A program made the position numbers and the translations under genes. Below are positions 8,665 to 16,890 of a stretch of 64,000 bases of DNA, one piece after another (position 1 is the first letter of the stretch; every line of letters starts with the position of its first letter). Source of the DNA: Flavipsychrobacter sp. (lineage in GTDB: Bacteria > Bacteroidota > Bacteroidia > Chitinophagales > Chitinophagaceae). Under the pieces are notes generated by a model, which was given only the letters and a program-made list of their open reading frames with translations, had not been told where the DNA came from and made no database searches. The stretch lies in the NCBI GenBank assembly GCA_016787265.1, contig JAEUVF010000003.1:62001-126000 (forward strand), given 5' to 3'.

Positions 8665-9642
8665 TTATTTAGCGCGAAGGATCGATGCCAGCACTGCCTG
8701 GGCCGCCCACACCCGGTTACCCGCCTGCGTGGTTACCAGGCTGTTTGGTCCATCCAATATCTCATCACTTAGTTCCACATTCCGACGCACCGGCAGGCAA
8801 TGCATCACCCTGGCCTGATTGGTCAGCGCCAGTTTTTCATTGGTCAGCATCCACTCCGGGTCGTTGGTATAAATCTTACCGTAATCGGTAAACGTACTCC
8901 AGTTTTTCACATACACAAAATCAGCATCCTTCAATGCCTCCTCCTGGTTGTATTCAATGCGAGCACCTTTGGTAAAGGTCTCTGACAATTCATAATCTTC
9001 CGGATGGGTGATCACAAAATCCGCTTCTCCCCAGGCATTTACCCATTGCGCGAAACTATTGGCCACACATTGGGGCAGTGGTTTTACATGTGGTGCCCAG
9101 GTCAATACCACCTTGGGTTTACGTCCTGAAAAGCTTGCTGCCTTAGAAGGCTGCTGCATGTATTCCTGCATGGTAATAATATCGGTCAGGCTCTGCAAGG
9201 GATGCAGGGTAGCGCTCTCCAGGCTCACGATCGGAATGCCCGCATACTTCATAAACTGCCGGATATACAATTCGGAATAATCATCCTCCTTGTTCTTTAA
9301 TGAAGGAAAAGTGCGAATGCAAAGAATATCAAAATACTTTCCCATGATCGGAGCTGCGTCTTTCACATGCTCAACAGTGGTACCACTCATGATGGCTTCT
9401 TCTTCAAATTCAAGCGCCCATCCTTCACTGCCTACATTGAATACCACCGCTTCCATTCCGAGTTGCTGTGCCGCTACCTGGGTACTCAAACGGGTACGCA
9501 TACTCGGATTCAGGAACAACATCCCGATCCGCCTGCGTTTTCCAAGAGTTTCATCCTTATAGGGATCTGCCTTATACGCTAAAGCTGCATCCACGAGTTG
9601 CTGAAGATCCGGCACATCCTGAACAGAAGTAAAATGCATCAT
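8665..9642 (-). CDS. argF': N-acylornithine carbamoyltransferase, probably N-succinylornithine type
   Basis: Transcarbamylase of 325 aa that carbamoylates an N-acylated ornithine instead of ornithine. The carbamoyl-phosphate motif is NPSMRTRLST (around residues 45-54). HPLQSLTDIITMQEY and MHCLPVRRN are also present. It aligns without gaps over the first 100 residues with the Bacteroides fragilis N-succinylornithine enzyme as I remember it. At position 90, where B. fragilis has Pro and the Xanthomonas acetyl enzyme has Glu (E92), this protein has Val (GTTVEHV). Published mutants with Val, Pro, Ala or Ser there prefer succinylornithine. The succinyl assignment is inference. Confidence 0.92.
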   Translation of the reverse strand: MMHFTSVQDVPDLQQLVDAALAYKADPYKDETLGKRRRIGMLFLNPSMRTRLSTQVAAQQLGMEAVVFNVGSEGWALEFEEEAIMSGTTVEHVKDAAPIMGKYFDILCIRTFPSLKNKEDDYSELYIRQFMKYAGIPIVSLESATLHPLQSLTDIITMQEYMQQPSKAASFSGRKPKVVLTWAPHVKPLPQCVANSFAQWVNAWGEADFVITHPEDYELSETFTKGARIEYNQEEALKDADFVYVKNWSTFTDYGKIYTNDPEWMLTNEKLALTNQARVMHCLPVRRNVELSDEILDGPNSLVTTQAGNRVWAAQAVLASILRAK

Positions 9643-9663
9643 GAATTGTCAAAATTTATAAAG

Positions 9664-10806
9664 TTAACCCACAGGTACAGAAATCTCCCTGCGAACAGCC
9701 TCCAGGAACTCATCTGCTTCTTCTCTGGTCAATGCCAGGGAAGGCAGCAGGCGAATCACATTCGGTTTGGCTTCGCCGGTGAAAATAAAATGATCAGTTA
9801 AGAGTTTCTTACGGAGATCTGTATGCGAATCAGGCATATCAAACCCGATCATCAATCCGCGTCCCCGCACATTTTTCAATTCCGGAATTTCCCGAAGTGA
9901 TTGCATGAGATAATCCCCGATGGTTGCCGCATTTGCGATCAGTCCCTCTTTTTCGATTACTTCCAGCACCGCGATGGCCGCTGCACAGGCCAGTTGATTA
10001 CCTCCAAATGTCGTCCCAAGCATTCCGTGTTTGGGGTGAAGATGCGGCGCAATAGAAATCGCACCTATTGGGAAACCGTTGCCCATGCCTTTTGCCATGG
10101 AATATATATCTGCGTTTACTCCCGCGAAATCGTGGGAATAAAAGTTACCTGATCTTCCATAACCACACTGCACAGAATCAGCTATATATACAGCTCCGGA
10201 ATCATCGCAGCATTTACGGATGGTCTGTAAAAATTCGTTTGATGCCACATTAATTCCACCAACACCCTGGATGCCTTCTACAATAACTGCTGCAATGTCT
10301 TTACCCTGCGCATTAAACGCAGCTTTTAGTGCATCCACATCGTTAAAGGGAAGAAAGATCACCGCATCGGTCTGATTCACCGGCGCCACAATTGCCGGAT
10401 TATCCGTAGCTGCTACGGCCAGGGAAGTGCGGCCATGAAAGGCTTTTTTAAACGCGATGATTTTTCTGCGGCCTGTATGAAACGAAGCCAGTTTCAAAGC
10501 ATTCTCATTTGCTTCAGCACCTGAATTGCAAAGGAACAACTGGTAATTTTCTTTACCTGAAATACGTCCAAGCAATTCAGCCAGCTCCTTCTGTTGCGGT
10601 ATCACAACCGAATTGGAATAAAAAGCTATCTTCTCCAATTGTTCCTCGATTCGTTCTACCCAATGCGGATGTGTATGACCGATAGAAATAACTGCATGAC
10701 CCCCATACATATCGAGATAGGACTTCCCCTGATCATCCCATACCCGAGCACCTTTGGCCCGAGTTATGGTGATGTTGTTTAATGGATATACGTCAAATAG
10801 TTTCAT
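9664..10806 (-). CDS. argD: Acylornithine aminotransferase
   Basis: Class III PLP aminotransferase, 380 aa, converting N-acylglutamate semialdehyde to N-acylornithine. The PLP pocket GAEANENALKLA is present, with the Schiff-base lysine in YSMAKGMGNGFPIGA and downstream GTTFGGNQLACAAA. Length is at the short end of normal. It lies between argC and argF' on the same strand and is read with them. Confidence 0.95.
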   Translation of the reverse strand: MKLFDVYPLNNITITRAKGARVWDDQGKSYLDMYGGHAVISIGHTHPHWVERIEEQLEKIAFYSNSVVIPQQKELAELLGRISGKENYQLFLCNSGAEANENALKLASFHTGRRKIIAFKKAFHGRTSLAVAATDNPAIVAPVNQTDAVIFLPFNDVDALKAAFNAQGKDIAAVIVEGIQGVGGINVASNEFLQTIRKCCDDSGAVYIADSVQCGYGRSGNFYSHDFAGVNADIYSMAKGMGNGFPIGAISIAPHLHPKHGMLGTTFGGNQLACAAAIAVLEVIEKEGLIANAATIGDYLMQSLREIPELKNVRGRGLMIGFDMPDSHTDLRKKLLTDHFIFTGEAKPNVIRLLPSLALTREEADEFLEAVRREISVPVG

Positions 10807-10834
10807 GTTTGTTGTTTTTTGTTTTTGTAGCTCG

Positions 10835-10875
10835 CCTCCTCCTTTCCTCCATCTTCCTTTCCTCCTTTCTTCCCT
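10835..10875. repeat. Polypurine/polypyrimidine tract between argC and argD
   Basis: On the coding (minus) strand this is an almost pure purine run of degenerate 7-8 base units (AAAGGAGG, AAAGGAAG, ATGGAGG) just after the argC stop. It contains several Shine-Dalgarno-like GGAGG words, but they lie about 30 or more bases before the argD ATG. The unit length resembles the heptamer tracts elsewhere in the window. Confidence 0.55.
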
Positions 10876-10878
10876 GCT

Positions 10879-11859
10879 TTAAAACCCTGCTCCCTTCAGC
10901 TTCAGCCCCATACATTCATCCAATCCAAACAGCAGGTTCATATTCTGAACCGCCTGTCCGCTTGCACCTTTCAGAAGGTTGTCAATCGCACTGTGGATTA
11001 CAAGTTTGCTGCCCACTTTCTCGAGTTGTACAATTGCTTTGTTGGTATTTACAATTTGTTTCAGATAGATTGGTTCGGTACTTACCACTGTGAAGGGATG
11101 ACCGGCATAAAATACTTCATAAATTGCCAGCAGGTCTTCATAAGGCAACTCCACATGAACAGTAGAACTGATAAATATTCCCCGGGTAAAATCACCTCTC
11201 CAGGGAACAAAACTCAAATCAATATCACTATCCGGTTGTAGTTGTAGCAAAGACTCTCCTATCTCTCCCAGGTGCTGATGCGTCAGCGTTTTATAAGCCT
11301 GAATATTATTAGCTCTCCAGCTAAAATGGGATGTAGAACTTAGCCCCTGACCTGCCCCGGTAGAGCCGGTAATGCCTGTGGTATAAATCTCATCCAGTAA
11401 GCCTGCTTTTGCAAGTGGCAACAAACCCAGTTGAATCGCAGTCGCAAAACAACCCGGATTGGCAATCGCATTTGCCTTGCGGATGGCTTCCCTGTTTAAT
11501 TCCGGCAATCCATAAACGAAGTTCCAGTTACCCAAAGAAGATTTTTCTATCAACCGGAAATCATTCGAGAGGTCTATGATTTTTGTACCCGCTGCAGGGG
11601 GATGGGCTTCCAGGAATTTTCGCGCTTCACCATGACCAGTGCACAAAAACAGGCAATCCACTTTTGTTTCCAGTGAATCTGTGAACAGCAGTTCCGTGTC
11701 TCCAATTAAATCAGCATGTACGGCATAGAGCGGTTTTCCTGCGCTGCTCTTGCTGTGCACAAAACTCAACTCCACACCCGGGTGATTGATCAGCAACCGG
11801 ATCAATTCCCCACCAGTATAGCCCGCCCCTCCAATTATACCTGCTGTTATTTTTGCCAT
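10879..11859 (-). CDS. argC: N-acyl-gamma-glutamyl-phosphate reductase
   Basis: 326-aa NADPH-dependent reductase making N-acylglutamate semialdehyde. The N-terminal Rossmann motif is GGAGYTGGELIRLL. The catalytic cysteine lies in ANPGCFATAIQLGLLPL, and the conserved ISSTVHVEL segment follows. Intact and of normal length. Part of the arg operon between argG and argD. Confidence 0.95.
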   Translation of the reverse strand: MAKITAGIIGGAGYTGGELIRLLINHPGVELSFVHSKSSAGKPLYAVHADLIGDTELLFTDSLETKVDCLFLCTGHGEARKFLEAHPPAAGTKIIDLSNDFRLIEKSSLGNWNFVYGLPELNREAIRKANAIANPGCFATAIQLGLLPLAKAGLLDEIYTTGITGSTGAGQGLSSTSHFSWRANNIQAYKTLTHQHLGEIGESLLQLQPDSDIDLSFVPWRGDFTRGIFISSTVHVELPYEDLLAIYEVFYAGHPFTVVSTEPIYLKQIVNTNKAIVQLEKVGSKLVIHSAIDNLLKGASGQAVQNMNLLFGLDECMGLKLKGAGF

Positions 11860-11880
11860 GGTCTTTCTTTTTGATTTGTC

Positions 11881-11935
11881 TCACATCTCACTTTTCACCT
11901 TCTTTCACTTTTCACGTTTCACTTTTCACCTTCAT
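11881..11935. repeat. Heptameric tandem repeat at the 3' end of argG
   Basis: On the + strand: TCACATC, TCACTTT, a 10-base unit, TCACTTT, TCACGTT, TCACTTT, then TCACCTTCAT. Read along argG this is GTGAAAA-type units. The tract encodes the last argG residues (EGEK) and its TGA stop, then runs on into the intergenic region before argC. Confidence 0.8.
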
Positions 11936-13118
11936 TCACCGCTTTCCAGATCGCGGTCTGATTTCCGAAAATCTTACTGAACCCTCTCACATCCTGACCG
12001 GTCCAGCCACTATTCATCTCACCGTATCTTCCAAACTTGCTCGACATCAGATCGTGCTTCGACTCAATTCCGATGATCTGAAAACGATAGGGATGCAACT
12101 GCACAAATACATCGCCTGATACTGTTTCCTGAGCATGTTGCAAAAAGGCTTCAATATCCCGCATTACAGGATCCAGAATTTGTCCCTCATGCATCCAGTT
12201 CCCATAAAACTGAGCCAGCTGGTCCTTCCAGCTCAACTGCCATTTGGTGAGCACATGTTTCTCCAGCGCATGATGACTCTTTAATATAACCATGGGAGCA
12301 GCGGCTTCAAATCCAACCCTGCCTTTAATTCCGATGATCGTATCACCTATATGGATATCGCGTCCAATCCCAAACGGACCTGCGATGGCCTGCAATGCCT
12401 GAATCGCGTACACGGGATGATCATAACTTCGGTTATTGATTCCTGTCAGATGGCCTTTTTCAAAGTGTAACACCACTTCTTCCGGTTGGGTTTTAGTTAC
12501 TTGTGTAGGCCAGGCTTCCTCGGGCAACATGCCTTTGCTGTGCAGGGTTTCCTTTCCACCTACACTGGTACCCCATAACCCTTTATTAATCGAGTATTGT
12601 GCTTTTTCAAAATTCATTTCAACATCACGGGCTTTGAGATAGTCGATCTCTGCTTCGCGACTCAATTGCAGATCCCTGATCGGTGTTAGTATTGGCAGAT
12701 CCGGAATCATGATATGAAATACCATATCAAAGCGAACCTGGTCGTTACCTGCACCGGTACTTCCATGTGCCACCGCATCGGCTCCTATTTTCTGAGCATG
12801 TTCAGCAATATGAATTGCCTGAATCAGTCGTTCTGCAGATACGCTCAGTGGATACGTGTTATTTTTTAATACATTTCCAAACACGAGGTATTGCAGGATC
12901 CGATCGTAGTAATTTTTTACCGCATTCACACTGGTGTGTGATTTCACTCCTAATCTTTTGGCATGCGCTTCAATCTTTGTCAATTCTTCTTCTGTAAAAC
13001 CACCTGTATTTACAATTATAGAATGCACTTCATATCCCAGGTCTTCAAACAGGTATTTCGCACAATAGGTAGTATCCAGTCCACCGCTAAATCCGAGTAC
13101 AACTTTTTTTGATGTCAT
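11919..13118 (-). CDS. argG: Argininosuccinate synthase
   Basis: ATP-dependent ligase joining citrulline and aspartate, 399 aa. The PP-loop SGGLDTTYCAKYL is at the N terminus; HGSTGAGNDQVRFD and GRYGEMNSGWTGQDVRGF follow. Second gene of the operon, 14 bases after the GNAT gene. The final codons and TGA stop lie inside a heptamer repeat tract, so the exact C terminus may vary among relatives without touching the catalytic core. Confidence 0.96.
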   Translation of the reverse strand: MTSKKVVLGFSGGLDTTYCAKYLFEDLGYEVHSIIVNTGGFTEEELTKIEAHAKRLGVKSHTSVNAVKNYYDRILQYLVFGNVLKNNTYPLSVSAERLIQAIHIAEHAQKIGADAVAHGSTGAGNDQVRFDMVFHIMIPDLPILTPIRDLQLSREAEIDYLKARDVEMNFEKAQYSINKGLWGTSVGGKETLHSKGMLPEEAWPTQVTKTQPEEVVLHFEKGHLTGINNRSYDHPVYAIQALQAIAGPFGIGRDIHIGDTIIGIKGRVGFEAAAPMVILKSHHALEKHVLTKWQLSWKDQLAQFYGNWMHEGQILDPVMRDIEAFLQHAQETVSGDVFVQLHPYRFQIIGIESKHDLMSSKFGRYGEMNSGWTGQDVRGFSKIFGNQTAIWKAVNEGEK

Positions 13119-13132
13119 CTTCGTAGAATTGT

Positions 13133-13867
13133 TTAGAAATGAAAGAAAGAAAAGAACCTTTTTTTGGCCGTTCCGCCTCCGCCACCGCCTTCCGTTTTGG
13201 ATTCAGTTCCGGTTATTTTACGGAATGCTTTCAGAAAACGGGATTTCTTCAACCGCAATAACCGCTCATATCCTTTGGAATGTTGTTTGAAATCTTCCGC
13301 TGTCTCTTCCGGTTTATAATGGTCTTTGGGGTCATAGAGCATTGCAGTGCAAAAACAATTTTTGCGATCCTTGCTCATCAGTATATCATAGTTCACGCAA
13401 CTTTTACAGCCAGCCCAGAATGCCTCATCCTGCGTTAACTCAGAGTAAGTTACTGGTTCATACCCTAAATCAGAATTAATTTTCATTACTGCCAGCCCTG
13501 TAGTCAATCCGAAAATCTTCGCGTTGGGATATAATTTCCGGGATAGTTCAAAGATTTTTTCTTTGATGCGTTTAGCCACACCACTCTTACGAAACGCTGG
13601 TGAAACGATCAATCCGGAATTCGCCACGTATTCACCATGACTCCAGGTTTCGATATAACAAAAACCAACCCAGGTGCCATCCTCGGTCAGAGCAATAACC
13701 GACTTACCTTCCTTCATCTTTTGTTCAATGTATTCAGGCGAGCGTTTAGCGATACCGGTTCCTCTTGCCTTGGCTGAGGACTCCATTTCATCAGTGATGG
13801 TAACGGCGTAATGAGTATCGTCGGGATTGGCTACCCTAACGATAATGGCGGAATTTTCCACTTGCAA
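13133..13867 (-). CDS. GNAT acyltransferase, predicted first enzyme of arginine synthesis
   Basis: 244-aa GNAT protein (acetyl-CoA binding region around SPAFRKSGVAKRIKEKI) with a conserved Cys-rich segment (FWAGCKSCVNYD ... RKNCFCTAML). It heads the arg operon, in the position of the ArgA-like acyltransferase of Bacteroides arg clusters, so it probably acylates glutamate with acetyl- or succinyl-CoA. The only in-frame starts before the conserved region are TTG (13867) and GTG (13861); an in-frame TGA lies just upstream. A non-ATG start is therefore likely and could limit expression. The C-terminal tail is low complexity with six Gly. Function is inferred from context. Confidence 0.75.
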   Translation of the reverse strand: MQVENSAIIVRVANPDDTHYAVTITDEMESSAKARGTGIAKRSPEYIEQKMKEGKSVIALTEDGTWVGFCYIETWSHGEYVANSGLIVSPAFRKSGVAKRIKEKIFELSRKLYPNAKIFGLTTGLAVMKINSDLGYEPVTYSELTQDEAFWAGCKSCVNYDILMSKDRKNCFCTAMLYDPKDHYKPEETAEDFKQHSKGYERLLRLKKSRFLKAFRKITGTESKTEGGGGGGTAKKRFFSFFHF

Positions 13868-13871
13868 TAAA

Positions 13872-13904
13872 TTAAAGGATCAGTAAACGTGCTGCGTACA
13901 CCAT
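13872..13904 (-). CDS. Possible leader peptide of the arg operon
   Basis: ATG GTG ... TAA encodes MVYAARLLIL, a 10-residue peptide with one Arg. It ends 4 bases before the TTG start of the GNAT gene. Position suggests translational coupling or a leader peptide, but a 10-codon ORF can occur by chance and no ribosome binding site is evident. Confidence 0.3.
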   Translation of the reverse strand: MVYAARLLIL

Positions 13905-13938
13905 GGGTGTAAATAATAATACGTTGGGGCTTTTTTCA

Positions 13939-13974
13939 CTGATAGGGGCCGGTGCAAAGGGCTCGTCCTATCAG
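13939..13974 (-). promoter_or_regulatory. Stem-loop in the arg operon 5' leader
   Basis: A perfect 8-bp inverted repeat, CTGATAGG (13974-13967) and CCTATCAG (13946-13939), encloses 20 bases. It lies in the roughly 235-nt leader between the predicted promoter and the GNAT gene. No U-run follows on the sense strand, so it is not an intrinsic terminator as drawn. It does not match a riboswitch family I recognise. The whole 13868-14241 gap (374 bases) holds the GH3 terminator, the arg promoter and this leader. Confidence 0.5.
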
Positions 13975-14109
13975 CATCCACGTCGCGGTCGGGGAAGAAA
14001 ACAAAAGGCATGTAAAAGTACATCAACCTGGCTGTCCAGCTGAAGGGGAGCGCTATATGGTTGGAAACTATTCATTTTTCGTTTAATTGCCTATGTTTAA
14101 AATGCGAGC

Positions 14110-14142
14110 CAAAATTATACGTTTTTGATTGAATTCCCCCAA
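14110..14142 (-). promoter_or_regulatory. Predicted arg operon promoter
   Basis: On the minus strand: TTG at 14142-14140, a 22-base spacer, and TAATTTTG (14117-14110), a perfect TAnnTTTG -7 box. Predicted start of transcription is near 14103, leaving a leader of about 235 nt before the first structural gene. Confidence 0.5.
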
Positions 14143-14170
14143 AATATTCTTTAAAATATTGTTAGGTTAC

Positions 14171-14214
14171 CAAATAAAAAGCAGGATATCGGAATGCGAT
14201 CCAATTATCCTGCT
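14171..14214 (-). terminator. Rho-independent terminator after the GH3 gene
   Basis: On the minus strand AGCAGGATA (14214-14206) pairs with TATCCTGCT (14188-14180), followed by TTTTTATTTG. It lies 27 bases after the GH3-family stop codon. Confidence 0.8.
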
Positions 14215-14241
14215 CCTTTATTGAAAAATATCGAACAGTTG

Positions 14242-15738
14242 TTAGCTTTCAAGCCAGGGTGCCAAAGCTTCCGCCAATTTGCGATCATTGCTTAACCTGG
14301 GCACTTTGTTTTGTCCGCCTAACTTACCAATGCTCTTCATGTAATCGATGAACCCATTCTTTCTTACCGGAGTAATTTTTAGTGGCAATAAAATATTGCC
14401 GGTTATCAGATCATCGTAATAAATGTTTTTGGTTCGCAGGTTTTCATTCACCTGCTGCGCAAAGGCTGTCATATCTGCCGGCGCATTATCAAATTCTATA
14501 AACCATTCGTGATAGGACTTTCCTTTATCCTGCGAGATCATTGGTGCCACTGTAAACTCTGTGATATGCACTCCATTTTCCGTTGCCGCCTTCATCAAAC
14601 TGTATTCGACTTCTTCTCCGATTACGTGTTCACCAAAAGCCGAGATAAAATGTTTGATTCGTCCGGATACAATCAGTCGATAGGGATCCGTCGAAACAAA
14701 TTTTACGGTATCACCAATATTGTAACTCCATAAACCCGCATTACTATTAATGATGAGCGCATAATTTTCACCCACTTTCACCTCTTTTAAACTAAGACGG
14801 GTTGGGTTTTCATTAAACACTTCATTAACGGGAACAAATTCAAACCAGATACCACTGTTGGTATTCAGCAGCAAACCTTCAGCATGCTGGCTGTCCTGAA
14901 AGGCGAAAAAGCCTTCCGATGCCGGGAAGGTTTCAATGGCGGCAACCTTTCTTCCGATGCTGTCAAACAGCTTTGATTTATAAGGCTCAAAATTCACCCC
15001 GCCATGCACCAACACAGAGAATTCAGGGAACAACTCCCCTATTTTTTTACCGCTTTTTTCCATCAACCGATCGAAATACATCTGCATCCAGGGTGGGATG
15101 CCACTGATCAGTGTCATGTTTTTTTGGATCGTTTCCTCTACGATTTTATCCAGCTTGCTTTCCCATTCCTCAATGCAATTGGTTTCATAAGAGGGTAGCT
15201 GGTTTTTACGTAGATAACTCGGAATATGATGATTGACAATCCCGCTGAGTCGACCAGTAGGAATATCTGCAATCCGTTCCAACACGGGCGAGCCCGATAA
15301 AAAAATCATATTCCCATCGGCAAACCGGGAATTTCCTGACTCAGCCATATAACAGAGCAGAGCGTTTCGGGCGGAATTGATATGATTCGGAATGGACTCC
15401 TTGGTAATCGGGATGTATTTGACTCCACTGGTGGTTCCGGAAGTTTTGGCAAAATAGATGGGCTTCCCCTTCCATAATATATTATGTTTCCCCTCTTTGA
15501 TCAGCTCAATGTAAGGCTTAAGCTGTTCGTAATCACGAATGGGTACCGCCTGGCGGAATTCCTCCATCGTTTTAACCTCATCGAGGTGATGATCCTTGCC
15601 GAACTGTGTTCCAGCCCCGGTCTTCAGCAACTCCCGAAAGATCGCTTCCTGGTCGGGTAAGGCCTGTTGCATTGACCGCTTTACCTGTTTATAAACGTAA
15701 GAAGCGAAGGGTTTGGCAAGAAAAGACTTGAATTTCAT
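14242..15738 (-). CDS. GH3-superfamily (auxin-responsive promoter family) adenylating enzyme
   Basis: 498-aa protein of the GH3 family, related to plant acyl-acid-amido synthetases that adenylate a carboxylate and join it to an amino acid. The ATP motif TSGTTSGVKYIPIT is near residue 100. LIVSGRIKHFISAFGEH near residue 360 resembles the second adenylation motif. The bacterial substrate is unknown. The frame extends to a TTG at 15765, but that codon overlaps the predicted -7 box at 15763-15770, so the ATG at 15738 (MKFKSFLAKPFASYVYK) is chosen. Divergent from rplU. Confidence 0.88.
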   Translation of the reverse strand: MKFKSFLAKPFASYVYKQVKRSMQQALPDQEAIFRELLKTGAGTQFGKDHHLDEVKTMEEFRQAVPIRDYEQLKPYIELIKEGKHNILWKGKPIYFAKTSGTTSGVKYIPITKESIPNHINSARNALLCYMAESGNSRFADGNMIFLSGSPVLERIADIPTGRLSGIVNHHIPSYLRKNQLPSYETNCIEEWESKLDKIVEETIQKNMTLISGIPPWMQMYFDRLMEKSGKKIGELFPEFSVLVHGGVNFEPYKSKLFDSIGRKVAAIETFPASEGFFAFQDSQHAEGLLLNTNSGIWFEFVPVNEVFNENPTRLSLKEVKVGENYALIINSNAGLWSYNIGDTVKFVSTDPYRLIVSGRIKHFISAFGEHVIGEEVEYSLMKAATENGVHITEFTVAPMISQDKGKSYHEWFIEFDNAPADMTAFAQQVNENLRTKNIYYDDLITGNILLPLKITPVRKNGFIDYMKSIGKLGGQNKVPRLSNDRKLAEALAPWLES

Positions 15739-15762
15739 GGCATTATGATGGATGAACGGCGA

Positions 15763-15770
15763 CAAATTTA
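15763..15770 (-). promoter_or_regulatory. -7 box for the GH3-family gene
   Basis: The minus strand reads TAAATTTG, a perfect TAnnTTTG, 24 bases before the chosen ATG. No TTG at the usual -33 distance was found, so this is only half a promoter. Confidence 0.4.
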
Positions 15771-15826
15771 GGCCCTACTACCCAGTAAACTCCTTAAATT
15801 TGCACTAAATATTTTGGAAAATCTGT

Positions 15827-15856
15827 TTGGAGGTACGAAAATTCCCCTTACCTTTG
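15827..15856 (+). promoter_or_regulatory. Strong Bacteroidota promoter for rplU-rpmA
   Basis: TTG at 15827-15829, 19-base spacer, TACCTTTG at 15849-15856. A perfect match to the phylum consensus, 21 bases before the rplU ATG, as expected for ribosomal protein genes. Confidence 0.85.
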
Positions 15857-15877
15857 CACTCCTAATTTTGGTAAGTT

Positions 15878-16180
15878 ATGTTAGCAGTTGTTAAAATAGC
15901 CGGTCAGCAATTCAAGGTTTCTAAAGACCAGACATTGTACGTTCCTCAGATTGCAGGTAACGCAGGCGACAAAGTAGAATTTGCAGATGTTCTGATGTTT
16001 GATAATAATGGCAGCCTGACTGTAGGTGATGCTGTTAAAGCTGTAGTTAAAGCAGAAATCATCGACCACCTGCAAGGAGACAAAGTGATTGCATTTAAAA
16101 TGAAAAGAAGAAAAGGTTTCCGCAAGAAACTTGGTCACAGAACTCACTATACCAAAATCAGAATCAACGAAATCGCATAA
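15878..16180 (+). CDS. rplU: 50S ribosomal protein L21
   Basis: 100-aa L21. It starts MLAVVKIAGQQFKVSKDQ and ends with the typical RKGFRKKLGHRTHYTKIRI region that binds 23S rRNA. Followed 42 bases later by rpmA, the universal L21-L27 pair. Confidence 0.98.
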   Translation: MLAVVKIAGQQFKVSKDQTLYVPQIAGNAGDKVEFADVLMFDNNGSLTVGDAVKAVVKAEIIDHLQGDKVIAFKMKRRKGFRKKLGHRTHYTKIRINEIA

Positions 16181-16222
16181 TCTGGTAATAGAACAACTGT
16201 TATCATTTAAAATTCATACGTC

Positions 16223-16489
16223 ATGGCACACAAAAAAGGTGAAGGTAGCGTTAAGAACGGTCGCGACTCTCAAAGCAAACGCCTGGGTGTAAAGATCTAC
16301 GGTGGTCAGCCTGCTATTGCTGGTAACATTATCGTTCGTCAGCGTGGTACGCAGTATCATCCTGGAAAGAATGTTAGTGTAGGAAGAGATTACACGCTGT
16401 TTGCAACTGCAGATGGAGTGGTAGAATTCCGTAAAACAAGAGAGAACAAAACCATCGTTTCTGTATCTCCGGCAGAGGTTAGCGCTTAA
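16223..16489 (+). CDS. rpmA: 50S ribosomal protein L27
   Basis: 88-aa L27. The N terminus [19 protein letters not shown] reaches the peptidyl-transferase centre. There is no cleavable N-terminal extension of the Firmicutes type. [24 protein letters not shown] is the family core. Second gene of the L21-L27 operon. Confidence 0.98.
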   Translation: MAHKKGEGSVKNGRDSQSKRLGVKIYGGQPAIAGNIIVRQRGTQYHPGKNVSVGRDYTLFATADGVVEFRKTRENKTIVSVSPAEVSA

Positions 16490-16588
16490 TCAATTCTGAT
16501 TAAACAGCAAAAAAAATTTTGCAGTTTCGGATTAGTTTATATTTTTACTTCCGAAAACCCATTTTACTAATCATTAAATTCTAAAAAA

Positions 16589-16834
16589 ATGGCAACTGCA
16601 AAAAAAGCTGCTCCGAAAAAAGCCGCTGCAAAGAAAGCCGCTCCGAAAAAAGCCGCTAAGAAAGCTGCTCCTAAAAAAGCTGCTAAAAAAGCTGCTCCAA
16701 AGAAAGCCGCTAAAAAAGTAGCGAAAAAAGCTGCTCCTAAAAAAGCTGCTAAGAAAGTAGCGAAAAAAGCTGCTCCGAAGAAAGCCGCTAAAAAAGCTGC
16801 TCCTAAAAAAGCTGCTAAGAAAGCTGCAAAATAA
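16589..16834 (+). CDS. Ala/Lys/Pro-rich histone H1-like protein
   Basis: 81-aa protein made almost entirely of Ala, Lys and Pro with a few Val. It is built from AAPKKAAKK-type units resembling the C-terminal tail of histone H1 and bacterial AlgP/HctB-like proteins. The high positive charge implies nucleic-acid binding and chromosome compaction. The DNA is correspondingly repetitive (GCTGCTCCTAAAAAA-type units), so the length probably varies between strains. It has its own strong terminator. Function is inferred from composition only. Confidence 0.85.
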   Translation: MATAKKAAPKKAAAKKAAPKKAAKKAAPKKAAKKAAPKKAAKKVAKKAAPKKAAKKVAKKAAPKKAAKKAAPKKAAKKAAK

Positions 16835-16861
16835 GTTTCGACTTTTTACAGCAAAAAATAC

Positions 16862-16889
16862 AATCCCCGGTTTACCGGGGATTTTTTTT
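16862..16889 (+). terminator. Strong rho-independent terminator
   Basis: AATCCCCGG-TTTA-CCGGGGATT followed by a run of T to 16889, 28 bases after the histone-like stop codon. Confidence 0.93.
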
Positions 16890-16890
16890 G

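Noticed and set aside
13939..13974. Intrinsic terminator or known riboswitch in the arg leader
   Set aside because: No U-run follows the stem on the sense strand and no conserved riboswitch core was recognised.
15739..15765. Longer GH3-family start at a TTG
   Set aside because: The TTG overlaps a predicted -7 box and the family begins at MKFKSF.
16589..16834. Reading the Ala-Lys ORF as a mere repeat artefact
   Set aside because: It has an ATG, a clean frame, a strong terminator and a coherent DNA-binding composition.
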